Made by a program: the position numbers and the translations under genes. From positions 178,079 through 242,078 of the forward strand of contig NZ_JACRTC010000004.1 of assembly GCF_014385095.1 (NCBI RefSeq): a stretch of DNA of 64,000 nt. The letters run 5' to 3'. The DNA is from Zongyangia hominis (GTDB lineage: Bacteria > Bacillota > Clostridia > Oscillospirales > Ruminococcaceae). The notes below the pieces were generated by a model. It searched no databases, was not told the DNA's origin, and saw only the letters and a list, made by a program, of their open reading frames with translations. This document shows, piece after piece, positions 18,942 to 27,949 of this stretch. Each line of letters opens with the position of its first letter. The stretch's first letter is position 1.

Positions 18942-19411
18942 CGGCCGATGCCCCCCTCTTCTTCCCGCGTGAGGCAGAAAACAGTGAGGGCTTCGTAGAG
19001 GGATTCCGCGTCCTCTTTGTAGAGGGAGGGCAGGTACATAGAGACGCCCGGGGCCCGGATGATTACCGAGGCAAGCCCCGCCAATTTCATCAGCGGTGAC
19101 TGATAAGTGCTGACAAATTGGACATTTTGCAGACGAATAAATCTACGGTGCGTATAAACAACTCCGTTATTAATATATAGTATTTTTTCAGTGAGGCAAA
19201 AACTGAGTTTCTTCCACTTGATGGGGTACCAAAAGCAATACAAATAGAGGAAGACGGCAATCCAGACCCCGTTGGCGATGAGCCAGAGCAGGGACATGAC
19301 TTCAAACAGGAGGGAGCAGAGGAAGGCGGGCAAAAAGGCCAGCAGCAGGGCGCGGACGCGCCACAGGGCCAGCGCGCGGCGGGGTGGCTTGACAATCTGG
19401 TGCAGTTCCAT
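18938..19411 (-). CDS. PH-domain (YdbS-like) membrane protein
   Basis: The 157-residue protein has two adjacent transmembrane helices near 22-62 followed by one PH-like domain (LSFCLTEKILYINNGVVYTH, then RRFIRLQNVQFVSTYQSPL). It is coupled by a 4-base overlap to the larger YdbT-like gene, the usual two-gene arrangement. Minus-strand GGAGG lies just before the ATG. A minus-strand TGGTATAAT (19448-19456) provides an extended -10 upstream. Confidence 0.8.
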   Translation of the reverse strand: MELHQIVKPPRRALALWRVRALLLAFLPAFLCSLLFEVMSLLWLIANGVWIAVFLYLYCFWYPIKWKKLSFCLTEKILYINNGVVYTHRRFIRLQNVQFVSTYQSPLMKLAGLASVIIRAPGVSMYLPSLYKEDAESLYEALTVFCLTREEEGGIGR

Positions 19412-19447
19412 GGTGCGTCCTCCTTTCTCTGCGATCGAGTTTTCCTT

Positions 19448-19456
19448 ATTATACCA
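19448..19456 (-). promoter_or_regulatory. Extended -10 of the YdbS/YdbT-like operon
   Basis: Minus-strand TGGTATAAT lies about 37 bases ahead of the start at 19411. No convincing -35, consistent with an extended -10 promoter. Confidence 0.5.
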
Positions 19457-19479
19457 TAGCTTTTCCTAAAAATCAGCAC

Positions 19480-19765
19480 CTACGAGGCGGAGGATGTCGC
19501 GCACTTAGCTTCCTCCGCGACACTGCCGCGTCGTCACTCGCGCGCCTACCGGCGAGGCAGACGCGCAACTGGTTTCCTTCGCGACACTGCCGCGTCACCC
19601 GCGCTTATAGTTCCATTGCGCCACAGCGCGGTATCCCCCGGCGGAGCCGGCCGCGCGCCTACCGGCGAGGATGTCGCGCACTTGGTTTCCTTGGCGACAT
19701 TGCCGCGTCACCCGCGCTTATAGTTCCATTGCGCCACAGCGCGACACGCCCCGGCGCAGCCGGTT
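19480..19765 (-). repeat. Interspersed repeat locus 4
   Basis: Reverse-oriented units: GGATGTCGCGCACTTAGCTT..CCGCGACACTGCCGCG, then GCAGACGCGCAACTGGTTTC, then GGATGTCGCGCACTTGGTTT, separated by CGCGCGCCTACCGGCGAGG boundaries at about 19537-19556 and 19653-19671. It fills the gap between divergent operons (19412-19918), leaving the pstS promoter zone from 19763 onward. Confidence 0.85.
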
Positions 19766-19829
19766 TACGTAAACTTTACAAAAGCTATCAGTAACTTAGA
19801 TTTTACACAAAAGCGGGGCCGTGTATGAT
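19763..19829 (+). promoter_or_regulatory. pstS promoter with Pho-box-like hexamers
   Basis: TTTACG at 19763, TTTACA at 19775, GTAACT at 19791 and TTTACA at 19802, roughly 11-12 bases or multiples apart, precede an extended -10 TGTATGAT (19822-19829). Tandem TTAACA-like hexamers at about 11-bp spacing are the known Firmicute PhoP recognition pattern. The match is loose, so control by the PhoPR system at 24756-27253 is inferred. Confidence 0.5.
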
Positions 19830-19918
19830 AGCATTGTTCCCAAAAATAAAGGATAGTCAAGGTAAAAGCAGCAAAAAGCTGCGAAAATTTCATTGCAAGG
19901 AGTAAGGAGTTTTGTTGA

Positions 19919-20785
19919 ATGAAAAAGCTTTTGGCGGCCCTCTTGGCGGCCGCGATGATCACCACGGCATTTGCTGGATGCGCCAGCAAAGAAAACAGCA
20001 GCACCCCTTCGGAGAATAGCTCCTCCGCCGGCAGTAGCAGTTCCCAGAGTGACGCCGCCCTCTCCGGTATTTTGAAGCTCTCGGGCTCCACCTCCATGGA
20101 AAAGGTGGCCAAGGCCTGGGGCGAGGCGTTCACCGCGAAGAACCCGGATGTGACCGTGGACGTGCAGCTGGGCGGCTCGGGCGCGGCGGTGACCAATGTC
20201 AATGACGGCGTTTCCGATATCGGCAATCTGAGCCGCGCGCTCAAGGACGAGGAAAAGAACGGACTGACGGAAAACACTGTGGCCCTCGACGGTATCGCCG
20301 TGGCGGTCAACCCCAATAACGGGGTGGAAGATTTGACCATCGACCAACTCAAGGACATTTTCCTGGGCAACATCACCAATTGGAGCGAACTGGGCGGTAA
20401 GGACGCCTCCATCGTTGTGGTTGGAAGAGAGGCCGGCTCCGGCACCCGCGACGGCTTTGAAGAGATCGTCGGCGTCAAGGACGCGGCCAAATACCAGAGC
20501 GAGCTCAATGAGACCGGCCAAGTCAAAAACCTGGTGGCCACCAACGAGAATGCCATCGGTTACGTCTCCCTCGATTATGTGGACGATTCCATTAAAGCGC
20601 TCAAAGTCGGCGGTGTCGCCCCGTCAGAGGCGACTGTCAAAGACGGCAGCTACACCCTCCAGCGCCCCTTCCTCATGGTCACTAAAGGCGAGGGAAGCGC
20701 GTTGGCGCAGGCGTTCCTCACCTTTGCCCTGAGCGACGAGGGCCAGGAGGTCGCGAAATCCATCGGCTGCATCCCTGTTAACTAA
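19919..20785 (+). CDS. pstS: Phosphate ABC transporter substrate-binding lipoprotein PstS
   Basis: This 288-residue lipoprotein has a signal peptide ending in the lipobox FAGC (Cys at residue 21), a Ser-rich linker (residues 23-45), then a phosphate-binding domain with LSGSTSMEKVAKAWGEAF near 56-73, GGSGAAVTNVNDGVSDIG near 85-102 and REAGSGTRDGFEE near 170-182. It captures phosphate outside the membrane for PstCA. It is first in pstSCAB-phoU. A 173-base gap with a hairpin at about 20832-20867 separates it from pstC and may allow higher pstS expression. Confidence 0.96.
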   Translation: MKKLLAALLAAAMITTAFAGCASKENSSTPSENSSSAGSSSSQSDAALSGILKLSGSTSMEKVAKAWGEAFTAKNPDVTVDVQLGGSGAAVTNVNDGVSDIGNLSRALKDEEKNGLTENTVALDGIAVAVNPNNGVEDLTIDQLKDIFLGNITNWSELGGKDASIVVVGREAGSGTRDGFEEIVGVKDAAKYQSELNETGQVKNLVATNENAIGYVSLDYVDDSIKALKVGGVAPSEATVKDGSYTLQRPFLMVTKGEGSALAQAFLTFALSDEGQEVAKSIGCIPVN

Positions 20786-20958
20786 AAAACTCTCCCACTT
20801 TTTTAAATCCTCTTCTTTTTACCAGATTCCCTATGAGAAAACTCTGTGCACTTGCTGCATGGAGTTTTCCGTCTAAGAAGGGAAATATACAAATAGTGAT
20901 TTATAAAAGATTGTAAACAAAATGTAAAGAACAAGACCTTATAAAAGGCGGTGGAATT

Positions 20959-21891
20959 TTGCGTCAAGATCGTGCGATGATTCTGGAGCTCCCGAAACAG
21001 GCCCAGCGGGAGGAAATTTATAAAAGCCGCCGGAACAAAAAGGCGGTGGAGACGGTCTTTGAGATCATCTTTATTCTGTGCGCCCTGGTGGCGGTGATCA
21101 GCGTCGTCATCATAACCGCGTATATGATCTTTTCCGGCGGACCGGCCATTGGCAAAATCGGGGTGAAGGAATTCTTATTCGGGGAAGTCTGGGCGCCCAC
21201 GGCGGCGGACCCCCAATTCGGCATCCTGTCCATGATTCTGGCCTCCATCTACGGCACTTTCGGCGCCATCCTATTGGGGGTGCCCATCGGGCTCCTCACC
21301 AGCGTCTTCATTGCGGAAATCGCGCCGAAAAAGATGAGGGGGGCATTGCGGGCGGCGGTGGAGCTCTTAGCCGGTATCCCGTCGGTGATCTATGGCCTCA
21401 TCGGCATGATCGTCGTCGTGCCCCTGGTGGCCAAGATCTTCGGACTGGCGCTGGGTATGTGTCTGTTTTCCGCCATCCTCATTCTGGCGGTGATGGTATT
21501 GCCCACCATCGTCAACATTTCAGAAACGAGCCTCAAGGCCGTGCCCCGGGAGCTGACAGAGGCATCCCTGGCCCTGGGAGCCACCCAGGTGCAGACCATC
21601 TTCAAGGTGCAGATTCCAGCGGCACGGTCGGGGATTATGACCGGCGTGGTGCTGGGCATCGGCCGGGCGGTGGGGGAGACCATGGCAGTCATTATGGTGG
21701 CGGGCAATGTGGTCAACCGCCCGGAGCTCTTCGGCAGTGTCCGGCTGATGACCACCGGTATTGTCCAGGAGATGTCCTATTCCTCCGGACTCCACCGGGA
21801 GGCCCTCTTTGCCATCGGCCTTGTGCTCTTCGTCTTCATTATGGTCCTCAATTTGATTCTGAATGCAGTGCTCAAGAAGGGGGCGGAGTAG
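20959..21891 (+). CDS. pstC: Phosphate ABC transporter permease PstC
   Basis: The 310-residue inner-membrane permease has six transmembrane helices and the EAA loop (ELTEASLALGATQVQTIFKV near 196-215) that docks with PstB, plus the GIPSVIYGLIG segment near 138-148. The start may be TTG 20959, just after AAAGGCGGTGG, or ATG 20977. It joins pstA with no gap. Further TTGTAAACAAAATGTAAAG repeats just upstream (20910-20930) could be a second PhoP-responsive region. Confidence 0.94.
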   Translation: MRQDRAMILELPKQAQREEIYKSRRNKKAVETVFEIIFILCALVAVISVVIITAYMIFSGGPAIGKIGVKEFLFGEVWAPTAADPQFGILSMILASIYGTFGAILLGVPIGLLTSVFIAEIAPKKMRGALRAAVELLAGIPSVIYGLIGMIVVVPLVAKIFGLALGMCLFSAILILAVMVLPTIVNISETSLKAVPRELTEASLALGATQVQTIFKVQIPAARSGIMTGVVLGIGRAVGETMAVIMVAGNVVNRPELFGSVRLMTTGIVQEMSYSSGLHREALFAIGLVLFVFIMVLNLILNAVLKKGAE

Positions 21892-22746
21892 ATGTACAAA
21901 AAGCTGAGACCGATGGACCTCTTTCTGCGGGGGCTCATCTGGTTGAGCGCCGGCGTCACCATCCTGATGACCGTGGGCATCCTCGCCTATATTCTGGTGC
22001 GCGGCGTACCTTCCATCAGTTGGAGCTTTCTCACCACCGCGCCCAGTGAGCTCACCGGGACCATCGGTATCCTGCCCAATATCATCAACACCCTCTATAT
22101 CGTCCTTATCACCCTGCTCATTTCCACCCCCATCGGCATTGGCGCGGCCATCTACCTGACCGAGTACGGCGGAAAGAGCAAGTTTGTCAAAATCATTGAA
22201 TTTACCACCGAAACGCTGGCCGGTATCCCGTCCATCATCTATGGACTGTTTGGCTTCATGTTCTTTGTGGTGTTCATGGGGCTGCAATATTCCATCCTCG
22301 CCGGTGGGCTGACGCTGTCCATTATGGTACTGCCCACCATCATCCGCACCACCCAGGAGGCCTTAAAGTCCGTCAATCCCCTTTATCGGGAGGCGGCCCT
22401 GGGCATCGGCGCTACCCGCGTCCACATGATTCGCACGGTCCTCCTGCCCAGCGCCATGCCGGGTATCATCACCGCCATCATCCTGAGCATCGGGCGAATT
22501 GTCGGTGAGTCGGCGGCCCTCATCTTTACAGCGGGTATCGGCGTCAAGATGCTCAAACTGACCCCGGCGGGCGTTTTCGAGCATTTAGAGACCTCCGGCG
22601 CCACCCTGACCGTACAGCTTTATCAGTACGCCATGCGCGGCGAGGACCTGGGCGTGAGTTTTGCTATCGCGGCGGTGCTGGTCATCATCGTACTGCTCAT
22701 CAACTTCGCTACCAAGCGCCTGGCCCGCCGCTTCCGCTGCGGGTAG
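21892..22746 (+). CDS. pstA: Phosphate ABC transporter permease PstA
   Basis: The 284-residue permease has six helices, the GIPSIIYGLFGFMFFV segment near 115-130 and the EAA loop (YREAALGIGATRVHMIRTVL near 164-183). ATG follows the pstC stop directly, with GGGGGCGGAG as ribosome binding site inside pstC. The end (LARRFRCG) runs straight into a repeat locus that separates it from pstB, unusual for this tightly coupled operon. Confidence 0.95.
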   Translation: MYKKLRPMDLFLRGLIWLSAGVTILMTVGILAYILVRGVPSISWSFLTTAPSELTGTIGILPNIINTLYIVLITLLISTPIGIGAAIYLTEYGGKSKFVKIIEFTTETLAGIPSIIYGLFGFMFFVVFMGLQYSILAGGLTLSIMVLPTIIRTTQEALKSVNPLYREAALGIGATRVHMIRTVLLPSAMPGIITAIILSIGRIVGESAALIFTAGIGVKMLKLTPAGVFEHLETSGATLTVQLYQYAMRGEDLGVSFAIAAVLVIIVLLINFATKRLARRFRCG

Positions 22747-22955
22747 TACCCGCACCCATGCCGCGCTGTGTCGCGATGGAACCATAAGCGCGAGCCACGC
22801 GGCGATGTTGCGATGGAACCCTGAGTGCGGGCGACGCGACCGGCTCCGCCGGGGGAAACCGCGCTGTGACGCGATGGAACCATAAACGCGGGTGACGCGG
22901 CGATGTCGCAAAGGAAACCCAGTTGCGCGTCTTCCTCGCCGGTAGGCAGAGAAAG
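22745..22955 (+). repeat. Interspersed repeat locus 5, inside the pst operon
   Basis: Forward-oriented cores (GCCGCGCTGTGTCGCGATGG, AACCATAAGCGCGAGCCACG, CGGCGATGTTGCGATGGAAC) with two further partial units and a closing TTCCTCGCCGGTAGGC boundary at 22934-22949. It lies between pstA and pstB. Confidence 0.87.
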
Positions 22956-22963
22956 GAGAGTCT

Positions 22964-23719
22964 ATGGAAAATATAATGGAAACCAAGTCCCTCCATTTAT
23001 ATTACGGGGACAACCAAGCCTTAAAGAACATCAATTTGCAGATGAGGAAAAATAAGATTACAGCCCTCATCGGGCCTTCGGGGTGTGGAAAATCCACCTA
23101 TTTAAAGACCCTCAACCGGATGAACGATCTCATCGAACATGTAAAGATCGAAGGACAGGTGCTGTTGGAGGGTCAGGACATCTACGACCCCAAAGTGGAT
23201 GTGACCATGCTAAGAAAGCGGGTGGGGATGGTGTTTCAAAAGCCCAATCCCTTCCCCATGAGCATCTATGACAATGTGGCCTATGGCCCGCGCATTCACG
23301 GCATCAAGAAAAGGAGCCAGCTCGACGAGCTGGTGGAAACCTCCCTGCGGGGCGCGGCGCTGTGGGACGAAGTCAAGGACCGGCTTAAAAAAAGCGCCAT
23401 GGGACTCTCCGGCGGGCAGCAGCAGCGGCTGTGCATCGCCAGAGCCCTGGCGGTATCCCCCCAGGTGCTCCTGATGGACGAACCCACCTCCGCCTTGGAT
23501 CCCATCTCCACCATGAAGATCGAGGACCTCATGGTGGAGCTCAAGGAGAAATACACAGTGGCCATTGTCACCCATAACATGCAGCAGGCGGCCCGCATCT
23601 CCGATTACACCGCCTTTTTCCTAGTGGGGGAGATGGTGGAGTATGCGGACACGGAGAAGATGTTCTCCATGCCCAGCGACAAGCGCACCGAGGATTACAT
23701 CACCGGTCGCTTTGGATAA
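22964..23719 (+). CDS. pstB: Phosphate ABC transporter ATP-binding protein PstB
   Basis: This 251-residue ATPase has Walker [10 protein letters not shown] near 38-46, the Pst-typical [11 protein letters not shown] near 48-58, [20 protein letters not shown] near 89-108, the signature [16 protein letters not shown] near 146-161, Walker [14 protein letters not shown] near 167-179 and [12 protein letters not shown] near 204-215. It powers phosphate import through PstCA. ATG 22964 follows AAAGGAGAGTCT. A second in-frame ATG at 22976 is less well placed. Confidence 0.97.
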   Translation: MENIMETKSLHLYYGDNQALKNINLQMRKNKITALIGPSGCGKSTYLKTLNRMNDLIEHVKIEGQVLLEGQDIYDPKVDVTMLRKRVGMVFQKPNPFPMSIYDNVAYGPRIHGIKKRSQLDELVETSLRGAALWDEVKDRLKKSAMGLSGGQQQRLCIARALAVSPQVLLMDEPTSALDPISTMKIEDLMVELKEKYTVAIVTHNMQQAARISDYTAFFLVGEMVEYADTEKMFSMPSDKRTEDYITGRFG

Positions 23720-23752
23720 AAGCGCTGATTATGATATAATGGAGGAACACAG

Positions 23753-24415
23753 ATGTCAGCTAGACTCAGTTTTGACCGGGAGCTGGAGCTTCTGAATACA
23801 GACCTTATCAAAATGGCGGCCATGGTGGAGGAGGCCATCACCAAATCCATCGAGGCGCTGGGCACCAGTAATCGCGACATGGCGCGGGAGATCATCGACC
23901 AGGACCGGCAGGTGGACGATATAGAGAAGGCCATCGAAGCGAGAAGCCTGCGCCTGCTCATGCGCCAGCAGCCGGTGGCCCGGGATCTGCGGGCCATCTC
24001 CACCACGCTGAAGATGATCACGGACCTAGAGCGCATCGGGGACCAGGCGGCGGACATCGCCGACCTCTCCATGCGCTTTGAAGAGGAGAGCGCCATGCAG
24101 GTCTCCGAGCATCTGGAGGCCATGGCCTCCATTGCCAGCGCCATGGTGCATGAGAGTGTGGAAAGCTATATTCATAACGACCCCGCCCACGCGGGCGCCA
24201 TCATCAAGCGGGACGACGAGGTGGACGCCTTGTTTGTCAGTGTCAAAAACGACTTGATTGAAAAGATTTCTCAAAACCAGGACCTGGCCGACGACGCCAT
24301 TGACACGCTCATGGTGGCCAAATATCTGGAACGCATTGCCGATCACGCCGTCAATGTCTGCGAGTGGGTGATTTTCTATTCCACCGGTCTGCACAAAAAG
24401 ACCCAAATCCTCTAA
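23753..24415 (+). CDS. phoU: Phosphate signalling regulator PhoU
   Basis: The 220-residue all-helical protein has two PhoU repeats, each with metal-binding acidic motifs (DLERIGDQAADIAD near 90-103; YLERIADHAVNVCEW near 191-205). PhoU links PstB to the PhoR kinase and represses signalling when phosphate is plentiful. ATG follows TGGAGGAACACAG. A repeat locus of about 310 bases lies between it and the two-component genes. Confidence 0.95.
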   Translation: MSARLSFDRELELLNTDLIKMAAMVEEAITKSIEALGTSNRDMAREIIDQDRQVDDIEKAIEARSLRLLMRQQPVARDLRAISTTLKMITDLERIGDQAADIADLSMRFEEESAMQVSEHLEAMASIASAMVHESVESYIHNDPAHAGAIIKRDDEVDALFVSVKNDLIEKISQNQDLADDAIDTLMVAKYLERIADHAVNVCEWVIFYSTGLHKKTQIL

Positions 24416-24728
24416 CCGCCTACCGCCGGAGGATGCCGCGCTGTAGCGCGATGGAACCCCGAGCGTGGGCCACGCGGCAGTGTTGCGAAGGAAACCAAGG
24501 GCGCGGCCCCTGCCGGGGCGGGAAGCCGCGCTGTGTCTCGCAGGAACCCTGGGTGCGGGTGCCACGGCGGTGTTGCAAAGAAAACCAAGGGCGCGTCATG
24601 CCGACCGCAGGTCCGCGGCCCCTGCCGGGACGGGAAGCCGCGTTGCGTCTCGCAGGAACCCTGGCGCGGGTGACGCGACAGTGTCGCGGAGAAAATCAAG
24701 GGCGCGATATCCCCCACCGGTAGGTGGT
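24416..24728 (+). repeat. Interspersed repeat locus 6, between phoU and phoP
   Basis: Three forward units of about 105 bases (cores GCGCGATGGAACCCCGAGCG; TGTCTCGCAGGAACCCTGGG; CGTCTCGCAGGAACCCTGGC), each with CAGTGTTGC or a variant and AAACCAAGGGCGCG. It ends in a CCCCCACCGGTAGGTGG palindrome at 24711-24727. Confidence 0.88.
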
Positions 24729-24755
24729 TAAGAATAATGAAAAGGGTGAGAAGGA

Positions 24756-25445
24756 TTGTCCAAGAGAATATTCATCACGGAGGATGAAGAGGATATCCGG
24801 GAAGTGATCCAGTGCACGCTGGAGTCCTTTTCCTATGAGATCGAGGCGTTTGAAAGCGCGGAGGAGTGTTTGGCGGCTGCGGAACAAAGCCCGCCGGACC
24901 TCATTCTCATGGACATCATGCTACCGGGAATGGACGGCATTGCGGCTCTCAAGAAGCTCAAGGCACAGAAGAAAACCGCGCCGGTGCCGGTCATCATGCT
25001 CACGGCTAAGTCCAGCGAGGTGGACAAGGTGACGGGGCTCGACAGCGGCGCGGACGATTACATCACCAAGCCCTTTGGCATACTGGAGCTGGCGGCCCGG
25101 GTCCGGGCGGCGCTGCGGAAGGGGGAGACCATGGCGCAAAAGCCCGAGGTCATCACCTTGGGCGAAATCACCCTGGACGTGGACAAGCGGACGGTATCCA
25201 AAGCGGGAGCGCCGGTGGAACTCACCCTCAAGGAGTTTGCGCTGCTCAAAATGCTCATGGAGAACAAGGACCGGGTGCTGCCTCGGGAGACCCTCCTCGA
25301 CGAAATCTGGGGTTATGACTATGTGGGGGAGACCCGCACCCTGGACATGCATGTCAGGACCCTGCGCAATAAGCTGGGGGACAACGGGGAAACCCAGCGC
25401 TATATCAAAACCGTCCGGGGCGTGGGGTATCGGTTTATCGGCTAG
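24756..25445 (+). CDS. phoP: Phosphate response regulator (PhoP/OmpR type)
   Basis: The 229-residue regulator begins with TTG 24756 after GAGAAGGA. The receiver has acidic EDEED near 8-12, the phospho-acceptor in LILMDIMLPGMDG near 48-60 and Lys in GADDYITKPFG near 94-104. A winged-helix domain (about 130-229) carries LTLKEFALLKMLMENKDRVL and RTLDMHVRTLRNKLG. Downstream of pstSCAB-phoU and before a PhoR-like kinase, it is the likely PhoP. Confidence 0.93.
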   Translation: MSKRIFITEDEEDIREVIQCTLESFSYEIEAFESAEECLAAAEQSPPDLILMDIMLPGMDGIAALKKLKAQKKTAPVPVIMLTAKSSEVDKVTGLDSGADDYITKPFGILELAARVRAALRKGETMAQKPEVITLGEITLDVDKRTVSKAGAPVELTLKEFALLKMLMENKDRVLPRETLLDEIWGYDYVGETRTLDMHVRTLRNKLGDNGETQRYIKTVRGVGYRFIG

Positions 25446-25489
25446 CGGGCCGGACCCAGTGCCCGGGAACAAGGGGGGAGAAGTGAAGC

Positions 25490-27253
25490 TTGAAAAAAGA
25501 CATCTTTTTGCGCATATTCATCACCTGCGCCGTGGTAATTTTGTTGGTGTGCGCGGTGATGGCGGGCATGTTTGCAGTCACCAAGGAACGGGATATCGTG
25601 GACAACATGAGAGAAAGCCTAGGCATCATGATCGGCGCGTGTGACACCACGGCCGACGGGGAGACGCTGGCCGCCCGGATGAAGGAGCTTTCGGGGAGCC
25701 GCATTACCATCGTGGGGCCCGACGGCACGGTGCTGGGGGACTCGGACGAAAACGCCCAGGCGCTAGAAAACCATGGCGGCCGGGAGGAAATCAAGGAGGC
25801 CAAAACCAAGGGCATCGGCGTTGCCAAGCGCCGGTCCGACACCTTTTTGACACGGATGGTCTATGTGGCGGTCAAATCGGGGGACAACATCTACCGGATG
25901 GCCCGCACTAACGGGGAGGTGACCCAGACCCTGCTGGGGCTTTGGCCCATGGCGCTGGTGGCCGTAGGCGTTGCCTTGGCAGTGGCCCTCCTCCTCTCCC
26001 GGTACGCGGCCAACCGGGCCATGCGGCCTCTCTTAGAGACGGTGGATGCGGTCACGGTCCAGATGAACCCGACCGGCGATCGGATCGGGACGGTGGACAC
26101 CAGCTCCTTGGAGGAAATTTCACCCCTCATCCGGACCATCGATGAGATGAACGAGGACATCACCCGGGCCCGGAACAAGCTCTCCACCCAGCGGGACCAA
26201 AACCGGTTCATTCTCGACAGTATGGAGCAGGGCCTCATTTTTGTGGACCCGGGCATGAAAGTCATCTTAGTCAACGTGAGCGCCCGCAGCTTTCTAGGGG
26301 AGCAGGGCGAGGCCGAGGGCTTGGACTTTATCCACCTGACCCGGGAGATGAAGCTGTATGACAGCGTTTCCCTGGCTGTCAAGGAGGGGCGTTCCTGCAT
26401 CTTTGACTTAGATTTGCGGCGCACGGCGGGCGCCATTGTGGAAGTTCGGGTTTCGCCGGTGCGGGAAAGCTGGATTGGCGGGGGCAAAGCGGAGCGTCGG
26501 GGCGCGGTGGTGGTGCTCACCGACGTGACCCAGTCCCGCCAGATGGACGAAATGCGCCGGGAGTTTGTGGCCAACGCCTCCCATGAGCTCAAGACCCCCA
26601 TCACTTCCATCAAAGGCTTTGCGGAGCTTTTGGCGGCGGGGCTGGTGCGGGACGATAGGAAGGCCCATGAATACCTCCTGCGGATACGGGATGAATCACA
26701 GCGGATGACCAGCATCATCGAGGACATATTGAAGCTCTCCAGCCTGGAAGCCGAAGAATACCATCCGCCGCGAAGCCAGGTGGATCTCATCGACGTGTCC
26801 AAAGAGGCGGCGGAACATATGGCTCCGGAAGCGGAAAAGGCCCAGGTGGCCGTCACCGTGGAGGGGGAAAATATCACCCTGACCGCCTGCCGGGAGGACA
26901 TCTATCAGATGATCTCCAACCTCATGGATAACGCCATCAAATATAACCGCCCCGGGGGCTATGTAAAGGTGCGAGTCCACCGCGTGGGAGACAAGGCCAA
27001 GATCGTGGTGGAGGACAATGGCATCGGCATTGCGCCCGAGCACCAGGGCCGTATCTTCGAGCGGTTTTACCGGGTGGACAAGGGCCGCAGCCGGAAGGTC
27101 GGCGGCACCGGACTGGGGCTCTCTATCGTTAAGCACGTGGCGGCCAGCCTGGGCGGGGAGATCTCCGTGCGCAGCCGGGAGGGCAAGGGCACTACCATTA
27201 CCATCACCTTACCCCAGCCACCACCTACCGGTGGGGGGGAGATCGCGCTGTGA
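25490..27253 (+). CDS. phoR: Phosphate sensor histidine kinase (PhoR type)
   Basis: This 587-residue kinase starts at TTG 25490 after GGGGGGAGAAGTGAAGC. Order: TM helix 8-28, extracytoplasmic region to about 145, TM helix 150-172, HAMP to about 235, PAS near 240-345, HisKA with ASHELKTPITSIKGFAELL near 363-381, and HATPase with N-box NLMDNAIKY near 475-483, DNGIGIAPEHQGRIFERFYR near 505-524 and GGTGLGLSI near 535-543. The family autophosphorylates and controls PhoP in response to phosphate. The last residues (PPPTGGGEIAL) and stop come from the flanking repeat palindrome. Confidence 0.93.
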   Translation: MKKDIFLRIFITCAVVILLVCAVMAGMFAVTKERDIVDNMRESLGIMIGACDTTADGETLAARMKELSGSRITIVGPDGTVLGDSDENAQALENHGGREEIKEAKTKGIGVAKRRSDTFLTRMVYVAVKSGDNIYRMARTNGEVTQTLLGLWPMALVAVGVALAVALLLSRYAANRAMRPLLETVDAVTVQMNPTGDRIGTVDTSSLEEISPLIRTIDEMNEDITRARNKLSTQRDQNRFILDSMEQGLIFVDPGMKVILVNVSARSFLGEQGEAEGLDFIHLTREMKLYDSVSLAVKEGRSCIFDLDLRRTAGAIVEVRVSPVRESWIGGGKAERRGAVVVLTDVTQSRQMDEMRREFVANASHELKTPITSIKGFAELLAAGLVRDDRKAHEYLLRIRDESQRMTSIIEDILKLSSLEAEEYHPPRSQVDLIDVSKEAAEHMAPEAEKAQVAVTVEGENITLTACREDIYQMISNLMDNAIKYNRPGGYVKVRVHRVGDKAKIVVEDNGIGIAPEHQGRIFERFYRVDKGRSRKVGGTGLGLSIVKHVAASLGGEISVRSREGKGTTITITLPQPPPTGGGEIAL

Positions 27254-27425
27254 TACGATGCAACCCTGAGCGCGGGCGCCGCAGCGGTGTCGCGACTAAA
27301 ACCAAGGGCGCGTCATGCCGGCTGGCTCCGCCGGGGGAAACCGCGGCATAGCTCGTTAAAATCTTGAGCGTGGGCGCGGCGGCGGTGTAGAAAGCCCATT
27401 GCGCGACATGCGGACCGCAGGTCCG
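27215..27425 (+). repeat. Interspersed repeat locus 7, overlapping the phoR end
   Basis: The CCACCTACCGGTGGGGGG palindrome at 27221-27238 is inside the phoR coding end. Cores follow: TGCAACCCTGAGCGCGGGCG, CAGCGGTGTCGCG, AAAACCAAGGGCGCGTCATG, then a second degraded unit to a GACCGCAGGTCCGC palindrome at 27413-27426. Confidence 0.87.
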
Positions 27426-27437
27426 CTGAAGGCTATA

Positions 27438-27480
27438 AAAAAACCCGGAAGAAATGAAACTTCATTTCTTCCGGGTTTAT
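27438..27480 (-). terminator. Terminator shared by phoR and the minus-strand small gene
   Basis: AAACCCGGAAGAAATGAA pairs with TTCATTTCTTCCGGGTTT. The minus-strand product ends in seven U residues, the plus strand in UUUAUUC, so it chiefly serves the minus-strand gene. Confidence 0.88.
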
Positions 27481-27501
27481 TCATGGGGATCGGCGGCAGG
27501 A

Positions 27502-27699
27502 CTATTTCTCACTGACGTAAGTATGTTCATATCCATCCTCGGTTTCATCATAAAAGATAAAGTCGTCGATGTCGCCGGATACGGCAAACCATCGGTTTTG
27601 ATGCAACGTGGAGTAATTATTGTTCTGGCTGGCCGCATAAGTTGTAGTATTGTTGTGTTCCATTGTGTTCATCGCCCCCTGAGGGAAAACTCCTTTCAT
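27502..27699 (-). CDS. Small hypothetical protein (up to 65 aa), Asn/Tyr-rich
   Basis: The reading frame encodes a small acidic protein ending DETEDGYEHTYVSEK, with MEHNNTTTYAASQNNNY in the N-terminal half. Starts at MKGV (27699), MNTM (27672) and MEHN (27663) are possible; GGGGG upstream of the last best suits 27663. It has its own strong terminator 22 bases beyond the stop. I do not recognise a family; there is no signal peptide or transmembrane segment. The base composition is more AT-rich than its neighbours. Confidence 0.55.
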   Translation of the reverse strand: MKGVFPQGAMNTMEHNNTTTYAASQNNNYSTLHQNRWFAVSGDIDDFIFYDETEDGYEHTYVSEK

Positions 27700-27880
27700 G
27701 TCATGATAGACGCCCTTTTTGACGGGCTAGTTATTAGTATATGCGATGGATGTAAAATTGATACGGGAATTATGTAAAAGAAATACATGTATTATGAAAA
27801 TTTTTCCACCAAAGACGGCCCGGAATTTACAAATAAATTGTAAAAATTTCGCTGTAAACCGCGATTGCAGGGCCATTTTG

Positions 27881-27889
27881 TGCTATAAT
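27881..27889 (+). promoter_or_regulatory. Extended -10 promoter of the sortase gene
   Basis: TGCTATAAT at 27881-27889, about 60 bases before the coding region. TTTACA/TGTAAA repeats occur upstream (27828-27858), reminiscent of Pho boxes but not clearly spaced. Confidence 0.6.
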
Positions 27890-27949
27890 AGAACAAGATT
27901 CTGCCAAAAAGCCTGATGGGCGGAAATGATATCATACTTTGGGTAGGAG

